From Nephrocerus scutellatus (lineage: Eukaryota; Arthropoda; Insecta; Diptera; Pipunculidae), in contig OX352762.1 in NCBI GenBank assembly GCA_947095585.1, positions 28,558,669 to 28,622,668 on the forward strand: DNA of 64,000 nucleotides. Direction: 5' to 3'. How positions within the stretch are numbered: position 1 is the first letter of the stretch; each line of letters opens with the position of its first letter. Positions 24,003 through 34,099 of the stretch are shown here, piece after piece. The position numbers and the translations under genes were made by a program. The notes under the pieces are model-generated. The model saw nothing but the letters and a program-made list of their open reading frames with translations. It had not been told where the DNA came from and made no database searches.

Positions 24003-24052
24003 ACAGATCCTGTTTAGAAGTCCAACGCACTAACCACTAGAGCTTTGGCGTT
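24003..24052 (-). repeat. tRNA-like fragment (5' half)
   Basis: The minus strand reads CTCTAGTGGTTAGTGCGTTG followed by GACTTCTAA, like a D-arm and anticodon arm. No T-arm follows, so it is a tRNA relic or SINE head, not a gene. Confidence 0.35.
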
Positions 24053-24134
24053 CATAATGATATTTGATGTTTCAAATTTAATGTTTACCGCAATAACTCC
24101 GGTGTACCGACAATTCGACAATCTTTCTCATTTT

Positions 24135-24599
24135 TAAATTCTCTATATTAACTTCGCGTGCCCGTGTGCTTGTGGCTGGCTGGCTGGCGGACCAAATTTG
24201 GTGATAAATTTTTAACCCACTTCCTAAAGCCCGATGTTATTCAATCTTTGCATATAAGTGTATCTCCGGTGACAACACTTTCTATTAAAATTTGAGCGAC
24301 CCACAGGCCCGAGGGGCTCCCATACAAATAAATTTATACGTATGTGTATGTGTGTATCTCCGATGGACAACAATTTTTGAAAAAATTTAGAAGTGATCGG
24401 GCCCCGTGGTTAGCCCTCAACTCCAGGGGCATACACTCAAATTTTTATAAAATAGTACAAGTTCCCGCTCTAGGACCGAAGGACTCCCATATAATTCTTT
24501 TAAAAATAGACCCAATTTTATTCAAACTGCCTACATGTTTATCTCCGATTAGAGAATTTACAAAAAAAAAATTTAAATATTTATGGGCTGTTTTTTTTC
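24135..24599 (+). repeat. Dispersed repeat family, copy 4 (near complete)
   Basis: Runs from TAAATTCTCTATATTAACTT through ATTTTTAACCCACTTCCTAA and several units (TGTATCTCCG, GGGCCCCG, CTCCCATA) to CCGATTAGAGAATTTA and TTATGGGCTGTTTTTTTT. The sub-terminal TAAATTCTCTA and TAGAGAATTTA are inverted copies of each other, a feature all complete copies share. Its right edge touches the non-LTR element that starts near 24600. Confidence 0.8.
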
Positions 24600-26980
24600 G
24601 CTACTTCTGATTCAATTTATATTTTCGCTGACGACAGCAGGTTAGCTTTTTATATGAATTTACACCTCCTGCACGTCGCAACAACAACGTATTGTTACGA
24701 AAATTTAAACAGCGCTTTCGATTTCCTGGGTACAGTGAAGGTTTGGTGTCCCGTGCCCTCTCACTTGACCACAACAATCCACTTGGTTCGGTAAAAAAAC
24801 CAAACGGTGAACTTACATCCTCTAGACAAGAAACTCTTGAGTGTCTGGTTAAGAGTCATTTTCCCAAGTGCATCATACTAGATAATCAAGAAGTATACGA
24901 GGATATAAACATGCACCCACACCTTAACTCAACTGAAGCTTATAGACGCTCAGCCAACATTTTCCCACCAGAAAGCATCCGCTGGGCGATAAACTCTTTC
25001 GGACCATACAAGTCTCCAGGTGGAGACGGGCTGTATCCAATCCTCCTGCAGTATGGCATTAAACTAATAGAACAAGTACTCGTAAAACTCTACAGAGCCA
25101 GTCACAGCCTAGAATACGTTCCAAGGTGCTGGAGAGATGTGCGGGTTCTGTTCTTACCAAAAGGAGGAAAGAAATCCCCCGAGGATACTAGGTCGTATAG
25201 ACCTATCAGCCTTACATCCTTCATCCTAAAGTCTATGGAGAAAATAATAGGCCATTACGTAAGGTCGAATGTGCTCCAACGAATTCCCTTGAATACCAGC
25301 CAACACGCATACCAGACTGGTAAATCGACGGAAACAGCACTACATGAGCTGACAACTGAAATCGAAGACACACTTCGAAACAAAGAAATGTTATTATGCG
25401 CCTTCATCGACATACAAGGCGCTTTTGACAACACCAGCTTCGAAGTAATTCAAACACAATCTAGATCATGGGGCATCGACTCCTCTACCATAGGATGGGT
25501 CATGAGCATGCTAAGAAGCAGGAAGATTCAAGCCTCACTCGGCGAGGAAAGCATTACGATAGCGGCAACCAGAGGCTGTTCCCAAGTGGTGTCCTTTCGC
25601 CCCTTCTGTGGCTATTAATGATGGATCAGCTGCTCGCCAGGCTGGAAAACAACGGCCTAACTAATATTAGCTATGCAGATTACCTAGTCCTAGTAGTTCG
25701 TGGCAAATTCGAGAGCACGATAACAGATCGCATGCAAATTGCTCTCAAACAAGTCAAAGACTGGTGCAAAGAGGTTGGACTAAGCGTCAATCATGACAAG
25801 ATAGTTTGCACCCTATTCACCAAAAGACAAAAAGTAACGCTATCAGCAATACAATTCCAAGGCAAAACCCTTCAATTAATGCCAGAAGCCAAATATTTAG
25901 GGGTCGTGTTTGACAAAAAACTAACATGGAACCCCCACATATCATATATCACAAACAAAGCTAATAAAGCTTACTTTACCTGTCAACGTATGTTTGGCAA
26001 AACGTAGGGAATAAACCCGCAAATTACCCTCTGGCTGTACCAAAGCTTAATAAGACCCAGGATCACATACGCGGCCCTGGTTTGGTGGCCAAAAACAGAG
26101 CAATCAACGACACGCTCAAAACTGAACAAAATACAAAGACTAATATGTCTTAGTGCAACGGGTGCAGTTAAGAGCTGCCCAACGGCATCTCTGGAAAAAC
26201 TTCTGGGACTTCCTCCCCTGCACATACACATCAAAAGCGAGGCTGTATCAAAAGCCACAAAACTAAAAATTCTCAAACAAATAAAAACAAACAAACCAGG
26301 ACACTCTAGCATCATAACCGAAATAGACTTGGAATATGCAACTGTCTAAGACCTAATGATAAAAACTACTAATTTCAAAAGGAATTTTTCGATTAAAATA
26401 CCCGATCGGAATCAAGTTGAAAATATCATAAGTACCATTCCAAATCATGCATCCATCTGGACACTCAGGCAGACACTCAGTTTGCGAGGCAGCAGACCTA
26501 TGTGCAAGAAAAGGCGCAGAAGGAATTTTCACTGGCCCAGAACCCAGCATTGCCTATTCCAAATGCCATATTAACAGAAAAATTAAAGAGTGGGAAAACG
26601 CTACTATCGAAGCGGAATGGAATTCTTCGTCTGGGATGAGACAAGCCAAGAAGCTTCTGAACTACAACATTAGTCATATGGAGAGGGCCATCAAACTGGA
26701 CCGCCATACACTAAGAACACTAATCTGGTATATGACACGACATGGCCCATTCCATTACCATCTTTTGAAAATGGGCAAATCCCAATCGGACCGCTGACGA
26801 TTCTGCAACGAGGCAAAGGAAACGTCAGAGCATATACTCTTCGTATGCGTAGCCCTCACCCAGAAAAGAATAAAAGATCTCAAGGTCTATACAGTCCCAT
26901 GGCCGAATGCAAGACCAATCGCATTGTCAGATGTGGTGGCATTCACGAAGGAATCTGTAGGATCTGCAGGCATGTTAATA
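24600..26980 (+). pseudogene. Non-LTR retrotransposon ORF2 relic (LOA/RNase H-bearing type)
   Basis: The plus strand carries an ORF2 remnant. The main frame (24692-25618) has the pre-RT and RT motifs SPGGDGLYPILLQYG, SYRPISLTSFILKSMEKII and FIDIQGAFDN. A one-base frameshift near 25580 moves the reading to the next frame, with GVLSPLLWLLMMDQLL, SYADYLVLVVRGKF (YADD changed to YADY) and AKYLGVVFDKKLTWNPHIS. Further on are WLYQSLIRPRITYAALVWWP and the end of an RNase H-type tail: GPEPSIAYSKCHINRKIKEW, RHTLRTLIWYMTRHGPFHYH and FCNEAKETSEHILFVC. Stops at 26005 and later make it inactive. It is cut at 26980 by the mariner-like element. Motifs fit LOA-like elements best; clade is tentative. Confidence 0.8.
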
Positions 26981-28221
26981 AAGGGTTATCCATTTCGCGG
27001 TTTCAAAAGTATAGGGCTGGAATTCGACATCTGTCAAACTAAGTTGTTAAAACAATTTTTTTTTTCAGTTGAAAGTCTGACATTTACGAAAATGGATCGC
27101 TTAACTATCGCACAACGCTTGAAAATTGTAAAAACCTACTACAAAAATGGTGATTCTGCCACAGCCACATATCGTGCTTTAAGAGGAGATTATGGTTTAC
27201 ATAATCGTCCAACTACGCAAGCAATTGGCAAAATTGTGAAGAAATTAGAAGAGACTGGATCGGTTACAGATATTGTAAGGCCTGTGCATCATCGTTTCGC
27301 TCGTACCACTGAAAATATCGCTGCTGTAAGTGAAAGTGAATTAGGACTGTCTTACGGCACATTATGGCGTATTTTGCTTTTGGATCTACATCCATATAAA
27401 TCCAGCTCACACAACAACTGAAGCCAGCTGACCATTCACAACGTCGTAGATACGTCGAATGGGTGCTTGAACAACAGGCGGTGGACGGCGATTTTTCGAA
27501 CAAAATATTCTATTGCGACGAAGCACATTTCTCACTCGGTGGGTATGTTAACAAACAAAATTGTCGTATTTGGGGTTCTGAGAATCCTCAAGTAATTGAA
27601 GAGAGGCCATTACATCCACAAAAAGTCACTGCTTGGTGCGCTCTTTGGTCCGGAGGTGTGATTGGACCTTACTTCTTGAAAACGACAATGGAACGACTGT
27701 CACCGTCAATTCGGAGGTTTATGGTCATATGCTAACCGACTTTTTTTTGCCTGCTATTGAAGAATACGACTTAGAAAATATGTGGTTTCAACAAGACGGT
27801 GCCACATGCCACACAACTCGAGCGAGTATGGCTTTATTGCAAGAGACATTTCCTGGCCGCGTAATTTCTCGTCGTGGCGATATCAACTGGCCACCAAGAT
27901 CATGCGATTTGACACCGCTTGACTTTTTTTTGTGGGGCTACGCGAAAGACCGTGTTTATGCAGATAAACCGTTAACTCTTGAGCAATTAAAAACAAATAT
28001 TCGTCAAGTTATGGCTGAGATACCGCCCAATATGTGTCAAAAATTACCTCAAAAGAATTGACGCTTGCAACAATTCGCGTGGTGGTCATTTAAATGATGT
28101 AGTGTTTCACACATAATGTCAACGTTCAAACTTTATAATAAAAAAGAAATATCATGATAAAAAATATTTTATATGTGTTTTATTTACGTTTACTTTTGAA
28201 ACCGCAAAATGGATAACCCTT
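26981..28221 (+). mobile_element. Mariner-like DNA transposon, complete ends, TA target duplication
   Basis: 1241 bp bounded by inverted repeats of about 31 bp (AAGGGTTATCCATTTCGCGG at the left; one mismatch with the right copy), each flanked by TA (26979-26980 and 28222-28223). A single transposase gene (27092-28058) fills most of the interior, and only a frameshift region near 27340-27470 breaks it. The host sequence is the non-LTR element. A decayed relative lies at 1912-2250. Confidence 0.92.
27092..28058 (+). pseudogene. Mariner-like transposase, one deleted/frameshifted junction
   Basis: Starts MDRLTIAQRLKIVKTYYKNG, a helix-turn-helix domain, followed by NRPTTQAIGKIVKKLEETGS and SYGTLWRILLLDLHPYK. 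After a frame disruption (stop at about 27419) it continues from 27463 with IFYCDEAHFSLGGYVNKQN (first catalytic Asp) and VTAWCALWSGGVIGPYFL, and in the next frame MWFQQDGATCHTTRA (second Asp) and RSCDLTPLDFFLWGY (third Asp). I count 36 residues between the second and third Asp. This DDxD family is common in insects. At least two frameshifts inactivate it. Confidence 0.85.
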
Positions 28222-28319
28222 TATAAATCTTTTCTTAATATTTTCTTGATATTTCATCACAGTTTTAGAACCACTTTGTGTCTACGGGACATGGCCAATT
28301 AGTATATTGCTACATATGC

Positions 28320-28620
28320 CTCTTTACATTTGCTTAAACCATTACCGAAACAATACCCATGGGTAAGCTCCGGACAAGACGGGGCTTTCATGGTTTTCAT
28401 GGTGAATGCTTTGCAAATAGAACGCCAAACCAAAACGATATTTGACAAGAACAACAAACTGAGAAATTAGTCTGCTTGCTCTCTCTTCGCTATATGGCTG
28501 AGTAAATAAAACCCATGATAAACAGAAATACGAGGTAATATATTCCGCGTTTTAATTTTGGTTTTTTCTGCGCATGTACGTCATTCTGATACCTCTTGAT
28601 CAGCAGTCACTTTAATTCCC
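28320..28620 (-). repeat. LTR-like block, inverted relative to the gypsy LTR at 29721
   Basis: The minus strand contains GAGGTATCAGAATGACGT, TACATGCGC, AATATATTACCTCGTATTTC and TGTTTATCATG in the same order as the LTR at 29745-29860. Homology is patchy. The block also carries the short motif shared with 10440 and 13935. Confidence 0.5.
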
Positions 28621-28717
28621 TCTCTTACTTGTGTGTTTTTTTTTTCTTAATACAGGAAAAATGAAATTTGTGAATATTTAAATAAAATAACTTAAAGAAA
28701 AACTAAAGAAATTAAAA

Positions 28718-29680
28718 ATGACAATTTGTGCTATGTTCAATTGTAATAGCAGTAATAAAAAATCACTGAAAAGAAACCTGAATGCAGTGCCTGGTAAAAT
28801 CAAATATTTCGTATTTCCAAAAGATCCTTCTTTTTGTAAAATTTGGGTAACAAAATGCAAAGAAAATGTCAGATAAACACTAAAAACGCCAGAGTTTGCT
28901 CAAAACATTTTGCTCCCGACCAATTTGTGCGCAATTTGAAGCATGAGTTGCTAAATTACTCCCAATCACATTCGAGAAACTTAAAATTAGATGCTATTCC
29001 CACTTTGAGTACTTCAATTCCAATTTTGAAACAATCTGTGCTAGACAGGAAAGCCAGGAAAGAAAAAAAGGATTGTAAGGATACAGTCCAAGCATTTTGA
29101 TATCATCCAACTTATTATCGGATCTTTTGCCTGAGGAGCAAATATTCACTCTTGATGACATGAGCGATATCAAGTATGATGCCATAGAATATTTAGCTGG
29201 GTATCTCATAAAACGTTTCAAAGGGAAGATCTCCAATATCACAAAGATGTATTGCGATGAAAACAACGAATCAGGACTTACATGGACAAATGTTATAAGC
29301 GAAGGGGGCTTGCATAAGCCTAATGCATTATTTCTTTCGGAATTGGGAAAATTGGATACGATTTTCAATGAACAAAATGGTGAAAACAATAATTCACTTA
29401 AATCATGTTCAAATTATATTTCTTCTCTAATTTCTCAATATAACTGTGATAACAAATTAAACATTGAAATCGTTAAAGTTTTTTTCCGATGTATTTTCGA
29501 ATTAATATTAAAAATAGAGAGTTGCAAAATAAGCTTCATTGTAAAAAAAGAAAAATTAACAAAACAGTTAACTGAAACTATTATAGGTATCATAATATAT
29601 ACCTATATAATATATATAATAATGACCTACGTGTACCTGTGTATGTGTATTCAAATTATCTTAATAATAAGATATTCTTA
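28718..29680 (+). pseudogene. THAP-domain / P-element-like transposase relic with deleted core
   Basis: From the ATG at 28718 the frame encodes a THAP zinc-finger start (TICAMFNCNSSNKK, then KYFVFPKDPSFCKIWVTKCK). A frameshift near 28865 leads into ARVCSKHFAPDQF and LKLDAIPTLS, which complete the C2CH THAP pattern (C-x4-C … C-x2-H) and its conserved tail. From 29097 the frame matches the C-terminal region of P-element/THAP9-type transposases (YDAIEYLAGYLIKRFKGK, SGLTWTNVISEGGLHKP). The central RNase H-like catalytic region is absent, so this is an internally deleted derivative or relic. No 31-bp-type inverted ends were identified. A domesticated gene is unlikely because the frame is broken. 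Confidence 0.7.
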
Positions 29681-29720
29681 ACAAGAAAAACCAATTATTA
29701 TTTAACTTTTATTAAAAAAA

Positions 29721-30126
29721 TGTTCAGATAGGTATAATAAATACCTCATAATGACCGAACAAAACAAAGCAAAGGGTATCAAGCTTACGTCATCAATGTT
29801 AGAAAGAGATGGAGATAGACATGCGCAATATATTACCTTGTATTTCTGTTTATCATGAATAAAACCTAACCCGTCGGGTAGCAAAGTTATAGATTTGGTT
29901 ACAAAACCTTGCAAATAAAACGCAAAATCAAACTTTAGCCCGGATATAGTTTGTGTTATGTGTAAAAATATTATTTATGTGAATAATAGTTAATCGCACC
30001 AGTATGAATTTGTGAACTGTTGCTAATTGTGAATTAAAGTTCTAATTTTTGAACAAACGAACTTGTGTTGTATTTTTATTTGCAAAGTCCATTGCGAAGT
30101 CTTTAGTAAGCCTAATTTTCGTAACA
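29721..30126 (+). repeat. Candidate 5' LTR of the gypsy-type element
   Basis: About 406 bp beginning TGTT and ending AACA, two bases before the primer-binding site. It contains AATAAA motifs (for example near 29860 and 29916). The right edge is well defined by the primer site; the left edge is a guess from the TGTT…AACA termini. Confidence 0.55.
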
Positions 30127-30128
30127 TT

Positions 30129-30146
30129 TGGTGTCAGAAGTGGGAT
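30129..30146 (+). other. Retrotransposon primer-binding site, tRNA-Leu type
   Basis: TGGTGTCAGAAGTGGGAT is complementary to the 3' end expected of a tRNA-Leu ending …CTTCTGACACCA, as used by several insect Ty3/gypsy lineages. It lies immediately after the LTR end. Confidence 0.7.
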
Positions 30147-30177
30147 TTTGCGAATCGTGAAATAATAAATAATCAAA

Positions 30178-30360
30178 TGGGTGGTGCAGTGAACATAAAC
30201 ATCTACAGTTTACAGGAGCTGAAAGGAGATCTTTTAGGCAAGGCTTAAGCACCACAGGAAACAAGCAAGAATTATTTCTCAGATTGCAGCATGTCTTGAA
30301 TGGGGAAAAGCAGCAAGCTGGTCAAGTGTTTACAACTGAGACGGAGCTAATGGAACGAAA
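30178..30360 (+). pseudogene. Gypsy gag N-terminus with SAP-like motif
   Basis: From ATGGGTGGTGCAG the frame gives INIYSLQELKGDLLG, and after a one-base shift GLSTTGNKQELFLRLQHVLN. Together these match the SAP helix-loop-helix pattern (L-x-x-L-K-x-x-L … G-L-x-x-x-G-x-K-x-E-L-x-x-R-L), a DNA-binding motif found in some retroelement gag proteins. The frame break shows it is inactive. Confidence 0.55.
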
Positions 30361-30639
30361 ATTACCTACTTCAGAAGATATGGGTGTGGATATGGCAAGG
30401 CAGCTGACGTGTTACAGATGATTCAAGACGCAGAGATGAGCTCCGGAAGAATCCTGAAAGACTTGCGTTACTGCAATACAGCTACATACGAAGAAACAAC
30501 ATCGAGGAGAATGGCTTCAAGATTTAGAAAGTGAAATTATGTTTATGTCCAACGATTTAGTTTAATTTCGCAAGCTGGAAGTCGAGGATATCACACAAAT
30601 AAAATTAAAGAAGAGATTCGAAAATCAACAAATAGATGC

Positions 30640-30830
30640 TTTCAAACCACAGGAGTCCCAGATCTATTTCCCGACCACAATGTTTCAAGTCTCAGAAACC
30701 TGGACATTTTATGCGCAATCGCAAAGAACCAAGGACAAGACAGCCTGTGAATTCAAGAGGCCTGAAAGTTACAGCGACAGGCGCACCACAGATGAATGGG
30801 GTGAAGCAGCCCGCTTACTTCGTAGCTTGA
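30640..30830 (+). pseudogene. Gypsy gag zinc-knuckle remnant
   Basis: SRPQCFKSQKPGHFMRNRKE corresponds to a CX2CX4HX4C zinc knuckle in which the second and last cysteines are replaced by Ser and Arg. It lies between the SAP-like part and the protease. Confidence 0.6.
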
Positions 30831-30974
30831 GATCCCGAGAACTAAGTTGCATCAGCTTTGCTGGGCGAATGGAGAGAATGCCACAAGGTCACGGTGAACA
30901 TTGCTAAGCTTGGAAAGCATAGCAGCAGCTTGGTTGTAGATGGTGTGCTAGAATAGGACAACCCTGAACGTTTA

Positions 30975-31195
30975 CTTTGGATACAGGAGCTCGCAGATCA
31001 GTTGTGAATCCCAAAATAGTGTCAAAAGGCCGAGTGGAAAAAGTATATAGGAACAATTTGAGAACAGCGACGGGAAAAACTGCAACAATTAAAGAAGAGT
31101 GTTCCTGTAGTGTCATGTTTGGAGGAATGAAGTTTTCTCTTCGATTTATTGTTGCCAGCATTACAAATGAATGTGCATTGGGCATTTTTTGATAA
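30975..31195 (+). pseudogene. Gypsy aspartic protease remnant
   Basis: The frame LDTGARRSVVNPKIV contains the LDTGA active-site motif of retroviral-type aspartic proteases. It is followed by a beta-rich segment (FGGMKFSLRFIVASIT) and ends at a stop after ALGIF. Length (about 72 residues) is short for the family. Confidence 0.7.
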
Positions 31196-31589
31196 TGACA
31201 AGAGACCAAGAGATGGATACCAGTGCGACTAATGAATGTTAGCCCATCGCATGCACATGTAATAAAATAAGTAGCAGTCATTGGTAAGACTCAGGGAGTA
31301 AGCTGCATCGCAAAGTCGCAAAGCGAATAATTCGTTCTTTGTGTCAACATATGCCAGCGTCATTTCTGCAACAAGCAGCAGTGAAGGCACTAGAGTTATT
31401 TGCCGACGTGTTTGATCTCAGCGACTCAGCGACATGGGTAAAAGCAATGTAGTACAACATCCAATCTACACAGGAAATGCCACTACAATTCGGCAGGCGC
31501 CAAGACGATTACCGCTAGCTAAACAACAAGAAGCCGAAACCCTGGGTGAGGGAATCATAAAGAAGTCCAAAAGCTCATAGAGCTTACAT

Positions 31590-31990
31590 GTGGTACTTGT
31601 CCAAAAGAAGGATTGTTTAACGAGATTTTGTGTGTACTATCGGAAACTGAACGATGTCACCAAGAAGGATAGTTTTTCATTACCACGTATACACGACACG
31701 TTGGACACCTTATCGAGAGCCAGAATCTTCAGTACACTGAATCTGCAAAGCGGATACTGGCATGTAGCAGTTAATGACGACGAAAGGAGAAGACAGCATA
31801 TTCAGCGGGAAACGGCTTGTATCAATTTTCTGTAATGGCTTTGGGCTTATGGAACTTGCTCTTACGCTCTTGCTACTTTTGAGCGGCCGATAGAACTTGT
31901 TTTGGTTGGTCTATTTGGATGATGTCATGGTATTTGGACGCACATTCAATGAACACGTGAATAACCTTCGGCAACCTTAACCCTTAAAGT
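31590..31990 (+). pseudogene. Gypsy reverse transcriptase remnant
   Basis: VLVQKKDCLTRFCVYYRKLN, then FSLPRIHDTLDTLSRA and STLNLQSGYWHV are RT motifs of Ty3/gypsy elements. The normally invariant catalytic Asp in D-L-x-x-G-Y-x-x is Asn here. Downstream and out of frame is VYLDDVMVFGRTFNEHV, the YLDD active site (about 31910-31960). Confidence 0.8.
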
Positions 31991-32269
31991 CGCAGGATTG
32001 AAGTTGAGTCCGCCGAAATGTAGCCTTCTTCAGAATGAAGTGAATTATTTTGGTCGTATTGTATTTAGCCAGTACCAAGAAATCTACATGAGCTGCGGAG
32101 TTTACTGTGGCTGTGCTCCTTCCATGGACGGCTTACGCTTAAATTCGCAGATGTTGCCCGCGGAGCCTGTATCGCCTCAATAAAATCAGAAATTTAAATG
32201 AATGAGCGACCAGCAAAAATCGTTTGATCTGCTGAAGAGGAAGCTATGCAGTTCCCCAATTTTGTCGTA

Positions 32270-32410
32270 TCACGAGAAGAAGAACTATTCATTCTAGACA
32301 CTGATGCAAGCAACATGGGAATAGGAGCGGTGCTATCGCAGAATTAAGAAGGAAAGGAGTGTGTAATTGCATACTACAGCCGCTCGCTTTCTAAGCATGA
32401 GAAGAACTAC
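32270..32410 (+). pseudogene. Gypsy RNase H remnant
   Basis: EELFILDTDASNMGIGAVLS followed by a stop and then CVIAYYSRSLSKHEKNYCV is the start of the RNase H domain of Ty3/gypsy pol, truncated after the first third. Confidence 0.7.
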
Positions 32411-32560
32411 TGTGTACTGTGTAACTCGAAGATAATTGCTAGCTGTGGTGGATAGCGTCAAACGGCACACTAGGAAATACTTTAAAAGGGCAAACAACAG
32501 GCCAGTCGCTCTCTTAGTCTCTTGGGTGTAGCCGTGCTACTTGGATTGGAATAGTCTCAT

Positions 32561-32875
32561 GCAAGACTCGCACATCGTTTAGGCTCACGCATCGTTCAAA
32601 CTCACGCAGGGCTCACACATCGTTCAGGCTCACGCATCGTTCAAACTCACACATAGCTCAGGCTTACGATCATTCAAGGCTCGTGAAAGGCTCGCACATC
32701 GTTTAAACTGATGCGTCGCCGGCTCACGTTTGTTCAAAACTCACATTTCTTCATGCTCCCGCATCGTTCAAACTCACGCATCACTCAGGCAAGGCTCGCA
32801 CATCGTTCAGGCTAACTATCTTACAAACTCACGCCTCGTTCAGTCAGGCTCATGTTCGTTCAAGGCTTGGCTTGG
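32561..32875. repeat. Degenerate minisatellite, GCTCACGCATCGTTCAAACTC type
   Basis: About a dozen variable units of roughly 18-25 bp built from alternating GGCTCRCRCATCGTT and CAAACTCACGC elements. It lies exactly between the broken gypsy element and a SINE. Confidence 0.8.
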
Positions 32876-32879
32876 CTCC

Positions 32880-33020
32880 TGAGCAGGAGGTTTGAATCGT
32901 TAATGTCTGACAAATGTCCGAGAGTAATAAGTTGTCACGGAAAGCTGCTCAATTCGCCGTTCGGTTCCGACATTAAATTGTAGGTTCCTTCCATTTGTGT
33001 GAAAAAAATATCCATGCACA
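32880..33020 (+). repeat. SINE copy (5'-degenerate)
   Basis: Body sequence TGTCTGACAAATGTCCGAGA, AATAAGTTGTCACGGAAAGC, CAATTCGCCGTT and TAGGTTCCTTCCATTTGTGT matches the SINE at 58623-58848 base for base over long stretches. Its tRNA-like head is reduced to GAGCAGGAGGTTTGAATCG. Confidence 0.75.
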
Positions 33021-34099
33021 TTTTTATGTAAAAGAAAAAGCAAAAATTGAAGGAGAGAGAGAATTTGTAACATACCGCTGCCACGTACGGGTGTACGATA
33101 AATTCTTCATCGGTTGTTGTTTTTGTAAAAACACAATTTAAAAAAACTTATTATGTGTTCTTCATATTTTCACTTCTCTGTTTTGTTAATTTTTCTGTGC
33201 ATATGGATTCCAAAATGGATGATATCGGCTCAAAACTGGGACTGGTGGATATTTTTTTGCGGGATGTCAGAACAGAGTGATGATGATGATCGTTTACGTA
33301 GATTTTTACCTTTGGTTTCTCATTAAAAAGTGAACTTTCACCCGCACCCAGTGTAGAGAGAGAGAGAGCAGTGAGCAGTTTTTTGTATAATGTACACACG
33401 CTAAAGGGGTTTGCACCCTTATAATGCTTAGCACAGCGTGGGCGTTAGGAAATTAGGGAGAGGAAAAGATGAGATGTCTATGCACGCGTGTCTTAAACGA
33501 CTGCAGATCATACAGTGCAGTGGTGACACTTTATTACAAAATCAGGATATATTCCGTCACTCTTATTGGTCGGTGGTTTACTGACACCGACATAAACGTT
33601 TACAGTAGTTGTGATGTGTGATGTCCGATAAAGGCACACTGCAAGATTTGCATAGAAAGACGACGATAAAAAACGTAAAGAAGTTTATTTAAAAAAAACC
33701 TTAAAATATACAATTTTTTAATACTTAGTTATATAACACTGTATAATGCCGTCATTTGTACAAATAAATTCTGCTACTTATCAATAATAAAATATATCAT
33801 AATAGTTATCTTAATAAAATACTGTGGTTGTGCGACATTAAACAGCTGCCGTCACTTAAAAACATACAGAATATTAGTAAATCCTTAATTATTGTCAATG
33901 TTTGTGTTGCATTAAACGAAACGAAAATATTTACAAAACAACCCGAGTAATTTTTGGTAAAACCTTATACTAAATAACCCAATAAACACAATTACACAGA
34001 ACGCCATAAATACAAAAAAAAATGCAGACTGACACTGATAACATGGAAGGACTCGGATAATTAAACACAAACTGATAGCAAATATGTAAACAAAATATT
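33021..34099. other. Non-coding stretch including the Pld 3' untranslated region
   Basis: The part nearest 34099 is the 3' UTR of Pld on the minus strand. A minus-strand AATAAA lies at 33684-33689, a possible poly(A) signal about 410 bases after the stop. 33340-33370 contains a GA-rich run. No other gene is visible. Confidence 0.4.

Larger units (their letters stand above)
29721..32450 (+). mobile_element. Ty3/gypsy-type LTR retrotransposon, 3'-truncated and decayed
   Basis: Order on the plus strand: candidate 5' LTR (29721-30126), primer-binding site (30129-30146), gag with a SAP-like motif (about 30200-30300) and a zinc-knuckle remnant (about 30680), protease (about 30975-31195), RT (31590-31990) and RNase H (about 32270-32400). 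Each protein part is fragmented by stops and frameshifts. Integrase and the 3' LTR are missing; the sequence passes into a minisatellite at about 32560. It sits between the THAP/P-like relic and the 3' side of Pld. Confidence 0.8.

Noticed and set aside
32561..32875. CRISPR-like array
   Set aside because: Repeats are short, variable and contiguous without unique spacers, in an animal genome; a minisatellite.
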